Below are positions 1 through 7,012 of a stretch of 64,000 nucleotides of DNA, in pieces. The stretch is taken from NCBI GenBank assembly GCA_963696625.1, contig CAVOKZ010000001.1, positions 9,051 through 73,050 of the forward strand. The letters run 5' to 3'. A program made the translations under genes and the position numbers. A model generated the notes under the pieces. It did no database searches, was not told the origin of the DNA, and was given only the letters and a program-made list of their open reading frames with translations. Numbering within the stretch: the first letter of the stretch is position 1; each line of letters begins with the position of its first letter. Source of the DNA: JAWVFN01 sp963696625. GTDB lineage: Bacteria > Actinomycetota > Thermoleophilia > Solirubrobacterales > 70-9.

Positions 1-317
1 ACCTGCTCGGCCTCCCGATCGAGGTCGCGCTCGAAGATCTCGGAGACGGTGATCGTGCCGAGCTTCTTGCCCTCGTCGGAGCTGAGCTCGACCACGTCGC
101 CGACCTCGCACTCGAGGTCGGTCGGCAGCACGATCGGGATCGGCCAGTACTCGCCGGCCGCGTCGCCGGTCGCGAGGGTCATGTTCTCGCAGACCGACTT
201 CCAGTCCTCGGAGCCGAGGAAGCCGGTGAGGGGGGCGAAGCCGCCGTTGCCGATCATCTCGAAGTCGGCGGTGGAGCGCTCGGAAAGCTGGAGAGAGAGT
301 TGGGTGGAGGTCGTCAT
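1..317 (-). CDS. sat: Sulfate adenylyltransferase (ATP sulfurylase), 5' part only
   Basis: N-terminal 105 codons of ATP sulfurylase, which makes adenosine 5'-phosphosulfate (APS) from sulfate and ATP; the gene runs off the left edge. The visible part has the family N-terminal pattern: EMIGNGGFAPLTGFLG at about residues 22-37, then ENMTLATG and WPIPIVLP. ATG is at 317-315, and no clear Shine-Dalgarno precedes it. It is the third gene of sir-cysH-sat on the minus strand, 118 nt after cysH, with a hairpin in that gap. The context (APS reductase plus sulfite reductase) says it works in assimilatory sulfate reduction. The identification rests on the N-terminus and the neighbours. Confidence 0.88.
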   Translation of the reverse strand, partial: MTTSTQLSLQLSERSTADFEMIGNGGFAPLTGFLGSEDWKSVCENMTLATGDAAGEYWPIPIVLPTDLECEVGDVVELSSDEGKKLGTITVSEIFERDLDREAEQ

Positions 318-374
318 GGGTTGGAGAGAGTAGGGAAGTTGATCAAGTTGTGTAGAGCGGTCAAGAAATTAGGG

Positions 375-423
375 CGCTAGTCGCTGGACGCTGGTCGCTG
401 GGGTCAGCGACTAACGACTAGCG
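375..423. repeat. Nested inverted repeat between cysH and sat
   Basis: A 9-bp perfect stem (CGCTAGTCG at 375-383 with CGACTAGCG at 415-423) encloses a second perfect 6-bp stem (GTCGCT 394-399 with AGCGAC 406-411). A further pair, GGACGCT (386-392) and AGCGTCC (427-433), can form an alternative fold. No T-run follows on either strand, so it is not a classical intrinsic terminator. It begins 13 nt after the cysH stop and may be a REP-like element or an attenuator that tunes sat. Confidence 0.55.
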
Positions 424-435
424 GCGAGCGTCCAA

Positions 436-1158
436 TCAGTGCAGCCCGCACTCGGTCTTCGTGGTGCCGGCCCAGCGGCCGGCGCGCTCGTCACCGCCGG
501 GGGTGACGGGAGCGGTGCAGTGGGTGCAGCCGATCGACGGGTAGTTCTGGTCGTGCAGGGGGTTGTAGGGGACGTCGTTCTCGTGGATGTGCTTCCACAC
601 GTCCTTCTCCGACCAGTCCGCGATCGGATTCAGCTTCCAGAGGCCGAAGCGCTTGTCCCAGGTGAACTTGGGCGCGCTCGCGCGCGTCTGCGACTCCTGC
701 CGGCGGATGCCCGAGACCCAGCAGTCGACCGAGGCGAGCGCGGTCTTCATCGGCTCGACCTTGCGGATCCCGCAGCAGGCGTCGGGGTCGCGGTTCCAGA
801 GCTCGTCGCCGAACTGCGTCGCCTGTTCTTCGATCGAGATGTTGTGGTAGCGCTCGAAGCCGATGCCGTACTCCTCGGCGAAGCGGTCGCGGGTCGCGTA
901 GGTCTCGTCGAAGAGCACGTCGGTGTCGAGGTAGAAGAAGCGCGTGCCCGGGTTGATCTTGAACGCCATGTCGATCAGCACCGAGTTGGTCTTCTGAAAC
1001 GAGCAGGCGATGTAGAGCTTCGGGTGGAAGGTGTCGAGCGCCCAGCGAAGCGCCTCCTCGGCGGTGGCGTCTTCGAGATCGGTGGCTACGCCTTCGGGAT
1101 CGAAGTCGACATCGGTCGGGGCGACGTGGGTCTCGGGGCCTGCGGCGAGCGGGTTCAT
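436..1158 (-). CDS. cysH: Assimilatory APS reductase, 4Fe-4S type
   Basis: 240 aa. Reduces APS to sulfite and AMP with thioredoxin as donor. The PAPS-reductase core is clear (IACSFQKTNSVLID, then FFYLDTDVLF). The two cysteine pairs that ligate the 4Fe-4S cluster of APS-type enzymes are both present (CCGIRKVEPM and IGCTHC), and the C-terminus carries the catalytic ECGLH. The cysteine pairs make APS rather than PAPS the expected substrate. I chose the ATG at 1158-1156 because it overlaps the sir stop as ATGA and has a G-rich Shine-Dalgarno upstream; an ATG three codons earlier (1167) is possible. Second gene of the sir-cysH-sat operon. Confidence 0.93.
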   Translation of the reverse strand: MNPLAAGPETHVAPTDVDFDPEGVATDLEDATAEEALRWALDTFHPKLYIACSFQKTNSVLIDMAFKINPGTRFFYLDTDVLFDETYATRDRFAEEYGIGFERYHNISIEEQATQFGDELWNRDPDACCGIRKVEPMKTALASVDCWVSGIRRQESQTRASAPKFTWDKRFGLWKLNPIADWSEKDVWKHIHENDVPYNPLHDQNYPSIGCTHCTAPVTPGGDERAGRWAGTTKTECGLH

Positions 1159-3032
1159 ACGGCGCATTCCCCCTCCCCGCGCTCGACCTTGTAGGGGTCG
1201 GAGCGATTCCAGTCGATGAACATGCCCATCGTCTGCAGCGAGAAGTCGACCGGCAGGGTCAGGTCGGAGACCTTCTCCTCGAAGCTGTCGGAGCCGATTC
1301 GCTCGGCGAACTCGTTGAAGGTCTCGCCGTCTGAGCGCTCGTCCTCGTACATCCGGACCCAGCGCTCGACCGCGTCGGGGACGCGCTTGGCGGGCAGCCG
1401 CGCCTTGAGGCGGTGGCCGTAGACGACCTCGCCGCCCTCGTAGTTGCCGCCGATGTGGGCGATGTAGGCCGGGACCGTCTTGTCGCCCACCTTGAGCGAG
1501 GCGCCGTAGAAGCCGATGTTTGCGATGTGGTGCTGGCTGCAGCCGTTCGGGCAGCCGCTCATCTTGATGTGCATCTGCTTGGTCAGCGGATCGGTGAGAT
1601 TCATCTCGAACAGCCGCTGCTGGATCGCCTCGTTGAGGCCCATCGAGGCGGTGATCCCGAGCTTGCAGCTGTCGGTGCCCGGGCAGCTGACGACGTCGGT
1701 GATCTCGTCGGCGCCGACGCCCGAGAGGCCGAGCTCGTCGAGCGCCTTCCAGACCGAGTAGACCGACTCGTTGCGGACCCAGCGCAGGACGAAGTTCTGG
1801 TGCACCGTGGTGCGGGCATAGCCGCCGGTGAAGTCGCGCATGACCCGGGCGAGGCCCCGGAACTGCTCGGGCGTGAGGTCGCCGCGGGTGACCTTGACCT
1901 GGACGGCGGAGAAGCCCTCCTGGCGCTGGGCGGTGACGTTGCCCTCGCGGAAGGCCTCGAATTCGGGGGCGTCGCCCAAATTGGGAGGTCGGTTGCTGGG
2001 GTCGGTCTCGATCGGGCTAGGGGCGCCGGCCTCCTCGTCGTCGTCGAAGCGCAGGCGCTCGACGTCGTAGGAGCGCTCTTCGACCCAGTCGCCCTCGAGC
2101 TCGGCGTCGACCATCTTGCGGAACTCCTCGATGCCGACCTTGTCTACGAGGACCTTGATCCGGGCGCGGGCGCGGTTGACGCGCAGCCAGTCCTGGCGGT
2201 CGAAGATCCGCAGCGCCGCCTCGGTCCACTTCAGGTACTCGCCGTCGTCGGCGGTGACGAACTCGTTCAGGGTCGGCGCGACCCTAGGCATGATCGAGGT
2301 ACCACCGCCCACCCTTATTTCAAAGCCTTTCACTCCGTTACGTACTCGGGGGATGAAGCCGACGTCGTGGATGCCGGTGATCGCGCGGTCGGCGTCGGAG
2401 ACGCTGAACGCCGTCTTGATCTTGCGCGGCATCAGCTGCGTGGTCGGGTGGCGGACGAAGTAGCGGGCGTAGGCGGCGGCGTAGGGAGTCGGGTCGAAGA
2501 TCTCGTCTTCGGCGATCCCGGCCCAGGGGTCGCCGGTCACGTTGCGGACGGTGTTGCCGCAGCCCTCGCGCGAGGAGAGCCCGACGGCGCTGATCTCGCG
2601 GATCAGCTCGGCCATCTCCCTGAGGGGGATGTGGTGGATCTGGATGTTCTGCCGGGTCGTGATGTGGCCCTTGTTGAGCGGAGCCCAGCGCTCGATGACC
2701 TCGGCGAGCTTGTCCATCTGCTCGGGGTTGACGCCGCCGAAGGGAAGCTTGATCCGGCACATCTGCACGTCGGGCTGGCGCTGGCCGTAGACGCCCTGCT
2801 TCAGCCGCGTGCCGATGTACTCGGCCTCGGGGGTCTCGCCGTTCAAGAACTTGCCGGCGCGCGTGTCGAAGTCGTCGAACTCCTGCTCGATGATCGGGAT
2901 CACGTGCCCGGGCACGTTGTCGTAGACCTCGGGGTTCTCGAGCGAGCCGACGCGGCCCTTGCCGGGCTGCTCCTTGCCTACGTGCTCTTCGAGCCCGTGC
3001 TCGTTCTTGGTCGGTGCGCTTACCGGTTCCAC
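1155..3032 (-). CDS. sir: Ferredoxin-dependent sulfite (nitrite/sulfite) reductase
   Basis: About 625 aa siroheme/4Fe-4S hemoprotein that reduces sulfite to sulfide. Two ferredoxin-like halves are visible, and the cluster/siroheme cysteines are intact: SCPGTDSCK and, about 40 residues later, SGCPNGCSQHH. The family also includes nitrite reductases; the operon with cysH and sat supports sulfite. An acidic linker (about residues 330-350) joins the halves. Start: the frame is open to a TTG at 3053, but a -10-like TATTAT at 3048-3043 lies 10 nt before the GTG at 3032, so I take that GTG as a probably leaderless start. Probably controlled at the palindrome just upstream. Confidence 0.9.
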   Translation of the reverse strand: MEPVSAPTKNEHGLEEHVGKEQPGKGRVGSLENPEVYDNVPGHVIPIIEQEFDDFDTRAGKFLNGETPEAEYIGTRLKQGVYGQRQPDVQMCRIKLPFGGVNPEQMDKLAEVIERWAPLNKGHITTRQNIQIHHIPLREMAELIREISAVGLSSREGCGNTVRNVTGDPWAGIAEDEIFDPTPYAAAYARYFVRHPTTQLMPRKIKTAFSVSDADRAITGIHDVGFIPRVRNGVKGFEIRVGGGTSIMPRVAPTLNEFVTADDGEYLKWTEAALRIFDRQDWLRVNRARARIKVLVDKVGIEEFRKMVDAELEGDWVEERSYDVERLRFDDDEEAGAPSPIETDPSNRPPNLGDAPEFEAFREGNVTAQRQEGFSAVQVKVTRGDLTPEQFRGLARVMRDFTGGYARTTVHQNFVLRWVRNESVYSVWKALDELGLSGVGADEITDVVSCPGTDSCKLGITASMGLNEAIQQRLFEMNLTDPLTKQMHIKMSGCPNGCSQHHIANIGFYGASLKVGDKTVPAYIAHIGGNYEGGEVVYGHRLKARLPAKRVPDAVERWVRMYEDERSDGETFNEFAERIGSDSFEEKVSDLTLPVDFSLQTMGMFIDWNRSDPYKVERGEGECAV

Positions 3033-3042
3033 AGGGCCAGAG

Positions 3043-3080
3043 ATAATACACAAATCCCGACCGGGTTAAGGGTAATTACC
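3043..3080 (-). promoter_or_regulatory. Candidate sir promoter with palindromic operator
   Basis: On the minus strand TATTAT (3048-3043) is a good -10 box 10 nt before the GTG start. Possible -35 boxes are weak (TTAACC with a 15-nt spacer). The perfect 10-bp palindrome GGTAATTACC at 3071-3080 overlaps or abuts the -35 position, in an AT-rich island unlike the surrounding DNA, and could be the operator of a sulfur-responsive regulator. No regulator gene is adjacent. Called from sequence pattern alone. Confidence 0.4.
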
Positions 3081-3108
3081 GATAGGGATACTCGACAAGG
3101 ACCGCTGA

Positions 3109-3170
3109 GGGCCATTCATGACGAGCCGGGACCGCCGCCCCCGGACGCGAAGCGGAGGAGGCGGCGGTTG
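3109..3170 (+). repeat. Repeat A, copy 1 (hairpin with conserved loop)
   Basis: About 62 bp, roughly 94% identical to 39529-39591. It contains a perfect 9-bp stem (ACCGCCGCC at 3131-3139 with GGCGGCGGT at 3160-3168) around a 20-nt loop that includes GCGAAGCGGAGGA. It starts 3 nt beyond the rhodanese stop codon (minus-strand direction) and lies upstream of the sir promoter. No T-run follows. A third, diverged hairpin with 18 of 20 loop bases matching is at 49034-49067. Confidence 0.7.
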
Positions 3171-3173
3171 GTG

Positions 3174-3599
3174 CTAGTTGGAGGTTTCTTCAGGCGGGTC
3201 GACCTTGTCCACCGGAAAGCGGCCTTCGGACTCGAGGATCGCGGCCGCCTCGCCCGACTCGGCGACGTAGCCATCCTCGGGGTCGATCGGCAGGTCGGCC
3301 TGCTTCCAGGCGGTGATCCCGCCCTCCATCGCGACTGCGTCGAACCCACCGGAGCGCAGCGCCTCCGAGGCCATCCCCGAGCGGTTGCCGGTGCGGCAGT
3401 AGACGACGATCTTCTGGTCTTTGCCGAGGCGCTCGGCCTCCGCGGTCAGGTCGTTGAGCTCGATGTGGCGGGCGCCGGGGATGTGGCCGGAGTCCCACTC
3501 GTGGTCGGTGCGCACGTCGAGCAGCTCGATCTCGCCGGAGTCGAGCAACTCTTTGACCCGGCTCGGCGCCGGTTGGTCTGCCGCGTTCTCTTCAGTCAT
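3174..3599 (-). CDS. Rhodanese-domain sulfurtransferase
   Basis: 141 aa, single rhodanese domain. The active-site loop YCRTGNRS (about residues 68-75) carries the persulfide-forming cysteine, and LDVRTDHEWDSGHIPGA is the typical CH2A-type motif. A 30-residue acidic tail follows. Such proteins carry sulfane sulfur in the cytoplasm. ATG is at 3599-3597, 2 nt after the dodecin stop, so the two form a transcription unit. Closeness to sir-cysH-sat suggests a link to sulfur handling, but repeat A separates them and the substrate cannot be read from the sequence. Confidence 0.88.
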   Translation of the reverse strand: MTEENAADQPAPSRVKELLDSGEIELLDVRTDHEWDSGHIPGARHIELNDLTAEAERLGKDQKIVVYCRTGNRSGMASEALRSGGFDAVAMEGGITAWKQADLPIDPEDGYVAESGEAAAILESEGRFPVDKVDPPEETSN

Positions 3600-3601
3600 C
3601 G

Positions 3602-3811
3602 CTAGTCGATGTCGGTGCCCTCGACGAGGAAGGCGACCCGCACGTGGGCACGCCACTCGTCGAGGTTGTCGCCGCGCAGCCCGGTCGAGACGACGTCCAC
3701 GGCGCGGACGTTGCGCAACGAGCTCTGCGCCTGCTTGAGCGCCTGCTGGCAGGCGTCATCCGAGGACTTCTTCGAGCTGCCAACGAGTTCGATGATCTTG
3801 ACTACCGCCAA
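3602..3811 (-). CDS. Dodecin family flavin-binding protein
   Basis: 69 aa. Dodecins assemble as hollow dodecamers that store or buffer flavins (often FMN or riboflavin in bacteria). The family opening AVVKIIELVGSS, the following SSDDACQQAL helix and the flavin-stacking tryptophan in NLDEWRAHVRV are present. I start at TTG 3811-3809, because AAAGGAG lies 8 nt upstream and dodecins begin exactly here; frame upstream is open but looks non-coding. First gene of a two-gene unit with the rhodanese. Confidence 0.9.
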   Translation of the reverse strand: MAVVKIIELVGSSKKSSDDACQQALKQAQSSLRNVRAVDVVSTGLRGDNLDEWRAHVRVAFLVEGTDID

Positions 3812-3846
3812 GGTCGCTGCTCCTTTCGGTTTGGTGTGAACTGAGC

Positions 3847-4581
3847 CTAGCTCTCCGCAGGCGCCCGGCACAGGGCCGCGATCGAGACCCCCGCCGGCAG
3901 CCGCACGCCGCGGCGGATCAGCGCGGCCTCGGCGCGCATCGGAAGCGCGAGCAGCCCGTTGAGCCGGCCGGTGCCGAGCTCCTCGTCGGCGCCCTCGCCG
4001 GGAAACAGCCGCTGCCCGAGGCGCACGGCGGCGATCGGCGGCAGCAGCAACGAGTTGAAGTAGCTCAGCGCCTCCGGCTCCCAGCCCGACCCGGCGACCA
4101 GGCCCCGCAGGGCGCGCAAGGTGTAGCGGCGCCGGTGGTGGTGGCGATCGTCGTGGCGGCTCCAGAGCCAGCGGTACGCGGGCGTGGTGACGATCAGCAC
4201 CGCCCCGGGAGCCGCGACGCGGCCCAGCTCGGCGAGCACGGCCTCGTCGTCGTCGACGTGCTCGATCACGTCGGCGAGCAGGATCAGATCAAACGATCCG
4301 GCTTCGAACGGGAGCCGCTCGAGCGGCGAGACGCGAACCTGGGCCAGGCCGCGTGCGTTGCAGTAGTCGACGGCGCGCTGGGAGGAGTCGACCCCCAGCG
4401 CGGGGCCGAGCCCGGCGAGGTCGGCGAGGTTGCGCCCGGTGCCGCAGCCGGCGTCGAGAATCCGCGGCTCCGGAGCCGGGCGGGCACGCTCGATCAGCGC
4501 CGAGATCACGGCGCGGCGGCCGCGAAACCACCAGTGGTGGTCCTCGGCCGAGTAGAGGCGGTCGTAGACCTCGTCCTCCAT
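3847..4581 (-). CDS. Class I SAM-dependent methyltransferase
   Basis: 244 aa. After a WWFRGRR segment comes SAM motif I, ILDAGCGTGRN (about residues 41-51), then the acidic strand end GVDSSQ, and LILLADVIEHVDDD, the usual motif IV region of a Rossmann methyltransferase. The C-terminal third has SRHDDRHHHRRRYT, which also occurs in sugar or lipid methyltransferases of glycan loci. Its start (ATG 4581) faces that of the GT at 4598 with only 16 nt between. The target is unknown; the context suggests a glycan or glycolipid. Confidence 0.82.
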   Translation of the reverse strand: MEDEVYDRLYSAEDHHWWFRGRRAVISALIERARPAPEPRILDAGCGTGRNLADLAGLGPALGVDSSQRAVDYCNARGLAQVRVSPLERLPFEAGSFDLILLADVIEHVDDDEAVLAELGRVAAPGAVLIVTTPAYRWLWSRHDDRHHHRRRYTLRALRGLVAGSGWEPEALSYFNSLLLPPIAAVRLGQRLFPGEGADEELGTGRLNGLLALPMRAEAALIRRGVRLPAGVSIAALCRAPAES

Positions 4582-4597
4582 CTCTACATTGTCGGCT

Positions 4598-5593
4598 GTG
4601 GAGACCACGGAGGCACGGGCGTTCATCTCGATCGCGGCTCCGGCCCGCGATGAGATCGGCGCGATAGGAGAGCTGCACCGCCGGCTTGAGGCCGTGATGA
4701 CACCGCTCGGGCTCGACTGGGAGCTGGTGGTCGCCGACGACGGCTCGACCGACGGAACCCGCGAGCACCTGCGCGAGCTGGCCGCCCGCGACCCGCGCGT
4801 TCGCGCCGTGTTCCTCAGCCGCAACTTCGGCCATACGCCGGCCTACATGGCGGCGCTCGAGCACAGCTCCGGAACCTGGACCGTGCTCATGGACTCCGAC
4901 CTCCAGGACGAGCCCGAGGTGATCGCAGAGATGCTCGCCGCCGCCGAGCAAGGCGCCGACGTCGTCTACGCGGTCAAGGAGAAACGCCCCGAGGGGTGGC
5001 TGCTGCGAGCGGCGTTCGGCCTCTACTACCGGCTCGCGGGGCGGGTTTCCGACGTCGAGCAACCGCCCAACGCGGGCCCGTTCTGCATGATGAGCCGCCG
5101 AGCCGTCGCCGCGGTGCTCGAGATGCCCGAGCGCAGCCTCTTCTTTCCCGGCGTCCGCGCCTGGGTCGGCTTCCGCCAGGTCGGCATCCCGGTCCAGCGG
5201 CCCGAACGCGCCGGCGGGCGCTCGCGAATCAGCGCCCGGAGGCGAATCAGCGGCGCGCTCGACGGCATCTTCGCCTTCTCGACGGCGCCGCTGCGGTTTG
5301 CCGTCTGGCTCGGCTTCGCGATCGCGGCGATCGCCGGCCTGTCGGAGTTCTTCTTCCTCTACTTCCGGCTCTTCACCGACGTCCCGGTTCCGGGTCTGAC
5401 GACGGTGATCACGCTGCTGCTCTTCCTCGGAGGGGTGCAGCTGCTGACCCTGGGAGTGATCGGGGAGTACCTCGGGCGGGTCTATGACGAGGTCAAGCGG
5501 CGCCCGCGCTATGTGGTCGAGGAGCGGCTCAACCTCGACGCCCCGGCGCACGCCGAAGACACCGAGCAGAGCCTCGTGCCGCCGGCCCGATGA
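4598..5593 (+). CDS. Polyprenyl-phosphate glycosyltransferase, GtrB/DPM1-like (GT2)
   Basis: About 331 aa. The GT-A domain has VVADDGSTDGT and the DXD-type MDSDLQDEPE motif, followed by SRNFGHTPAYMAAL. Two C-terminal membrane helices (about residues 228-255 and 265-290) end in VIGEYLGRVYDEVKRRP, the standard ending of GtrB/ArnC-like enzymes. These load a sugar from a nucleotide donor onto undecaprenyl phosphate for use outside the membrane, which fits the GT-C-like proteins at 7013, 13537 and 26160. GTG 4598 is chosen; a TTG at 4589 is also possible. Its stop overlaps the next start as ATGA. Confidence 0.87.
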   Translation: METTEARAFISIAAPARDEIGAIGELHRRLEAVMTPLGLDWELVVADDGSTDGTREHLRELAARDPRVRAVFLSRNFGHTPAYMAALEHSSGTWTVLMDSDLQDEPEVIAEMLAAAEQGADVVYAVKEKRPEGWLLRAAFGLYYRLAGRVSDVEQPPNAGPFCMMSRRAVAAVLEMPERSLFFPGVRAWVGFRQVGIPVQRPERAGGRSRISARRRISGALDGIFAFSTAPLRFAVWLGFAIAAIAGLSEFFFLYFRLFTDVPVPGLTTVITLLLFLGGVQLLTLGVIGEYLGRVYDEVKRRPRYVVEERLNLDAPAHAEDTEQSLVPPAR

Positions 5594-6306
5594 CGAAGCG
5601 AGAGCCGATCTGGCCCAAGCGGTTGCCGGTGCTGAGCGACGAGCAGCAGCGAATCCGCGAGGACTTCTACCAGGTGTGGCTCGAGACCCTGCCTCGCAAG
5701 TACAAGCTGCTCGAGTGGTTCGACCACAGCTACCCGGCGCGCCGCCACCGCTCGGGCGAGCGCACCCTCGACATCGGCGCCGGGATCGGCACCCAGCTCG
5801 AGTGGGAGGACCTCGACGACCAGGAGTACGTGACCGTCGACGTCCGCGAGGACCTCGCAGCCCAGCTGCTCGAGCGCTTCCCGCAGGCGACGGCGGTCAC
5901 CGCCGACGCCCAGGAGGGCCTGCCGTTCCCCGACGCCCACTTCGACCGGGTCAACGCGATCCACGTGCTCGAGCACATGCCGAACCTGCCGCCGGTGCTC
6001 GAGGAGATCCGCCGGGTGCTGAAGCCCGACGGCCGGCTCGTGGTCGTGATTCCCTGCGAGCAGGGCAAGATGCACCTGCTGGCCCGCGCGGTCAGCGCCC
6101 GGCCGCTGTTCGAGAAGCGCTACGGCACCAGCTATGACTGGTTCGTGGCCACCGAGCATTGCAACGTGCCCTGGGAGATAGAGCATGAGCTGCGGCGCAG
6201 GTTCCGAGTCGGCCGCCGCGCCTTCTTCCCCCTGCTCGTTCCCTCGGTCAACCTCAACCTCGCGATCGGAATGACCTGCACCCCCGCGCCCGGCGATGGC
6301 GGCTGA
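5590..6306 (+). CDS. Class I SAM-dependent methyltransferase
   Basis: 238 aa. Motif I is TLDIGAGIGTQ (about residues 59-69), then VTVDVRED, and a motif IV-like AIHVLEHMPNLP followed by EEIRRVLKPDGRLVVVIPCE, the pattern of Methyltransf_11-type enzymes. It is coupled to the upstream GtrB-like gene (ATGA) and overlaps the next methyltransferase by 11 nt, so the three are probably made together. The acceptor cannot be told; the neighbours suggest a polyprenyl- or glycan-linked sugar. Confidence 0.83.
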   Translation: MTKREPIWPKRLPVLSDEQQRIREDFYQVWLETLPRKYKLLEWFDHSYPARRHRSGERTLDIGAGIGTQLEWEDLDDQEYVTVDVREDLAAQLLERFPQATAVTADAQEGLPFPDAHFDRVNAIHVLEHMPNLPPVLEEIRRVLKPDGRLVVVIPCEQGKMHLLARAVSARPLFEKRYGTSYDWFVATEHCNVPWEIEHELRRRFRVGRRAFFPLLVPSVNLNLAIGMTCTPAPGDGG

Positions 6307-7009
6307 GCAGGAAAACCGAACCGCCGCCCGCAACGCCGAGTTCTTCGCGCGCGAGGGCTACGCCGAGCACGTCGCGAGGCTCGACAGCTACCAGCTGATC
6401 CGCGAGGCCCTGACCGGGGAGCTGGACGGCGTCGCCCGCCTGCTCGACGTCGGCAACGGCGGCGTCTTCGAGTACGACACCGCGCGGGTGGGAGAGATCG
6501 TCGCCGTCGACCTGTTCCTCGAGGAGGTTCCCGCCGAGCGCTTTCCCGAGAACGTCACGGCGCGCAGCGGCGACGCTCTCACCCTGGACGAGCCGGACGG
6601 CGCCTACGACGCCGTCCTCGAGGCGTTCGTCTTCCACCACATCGTCGGCCCCGCGCCCGGGGCGCTGCTCGACAACGTGCGCCGCGCCCTGAGCGAGGCC
6701 GCGCGGGTGCTGCGGCCCGGCGGGATGCTGGTCGTCCCCGAGTCGGTCGTGCCCCGCTGGTTCTACGGTGTCGAGCGGGTCATGTTCAGGCCGCTGCTGC
6801 TCGCGGCGCGGACACCGCTGCTGGGCGGGCACCCGGCGACGATGCAGCTGCATCGTCGCCTGCTCGAGCAGCTTGTCGCCGAGCGCTTTGAGATCGAGCG
6901 TTCGTATCCGATCCCGGTCGGGCGCTGGCTGACCCAGTTCGGCCGCAAGTGGCCGTCGGCGCTGACACCCGCGCGGCCGCAGATGGTCGTCGCCCGCAAG
7001 CCGGGCTGA
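6296..7009 (+). CDS. SAM-dependent methyltransferase, divergent motif I
   Basis: 237 aa. Motif I reads LLDVGNGGVFEYD, a variant of the usual GxGxG loop, followed by IVAVDLFLEE and an LRPGGMLVVPESV strand. A hydrophobic patch at VMFRPLLLAARTPLL may rest on the membrane. It overlaps the upstream methyltransferase by 11 nt and ends 3 nt before the convergent GT-C-like gene. The weakened glycine loop means SAM binding is likely but less sure than for its neighbours. Confidence 0.72.
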   Translation: MAAEQENRTAARNAEFFAREGYAEHVARLDSYQLIREALTGELDGVARLLDVGNGGVFEYDTARVGEIVAVDLFLEEVPAERFPENVTARSGDALTLDEPDGAYDAVLEAFVFHHIVGPAPGALLDNVRRALSEAARVLRPGGMLVVPESVVPRWFYGVERVMFRPLLLAARTPLLGGHPATMQLHRRLLEQLVAERFEIERSYPIPVGRWLTQFGRKWPSALTPARPQMVVARKPG

Positions 7010-7012
7010 GAG

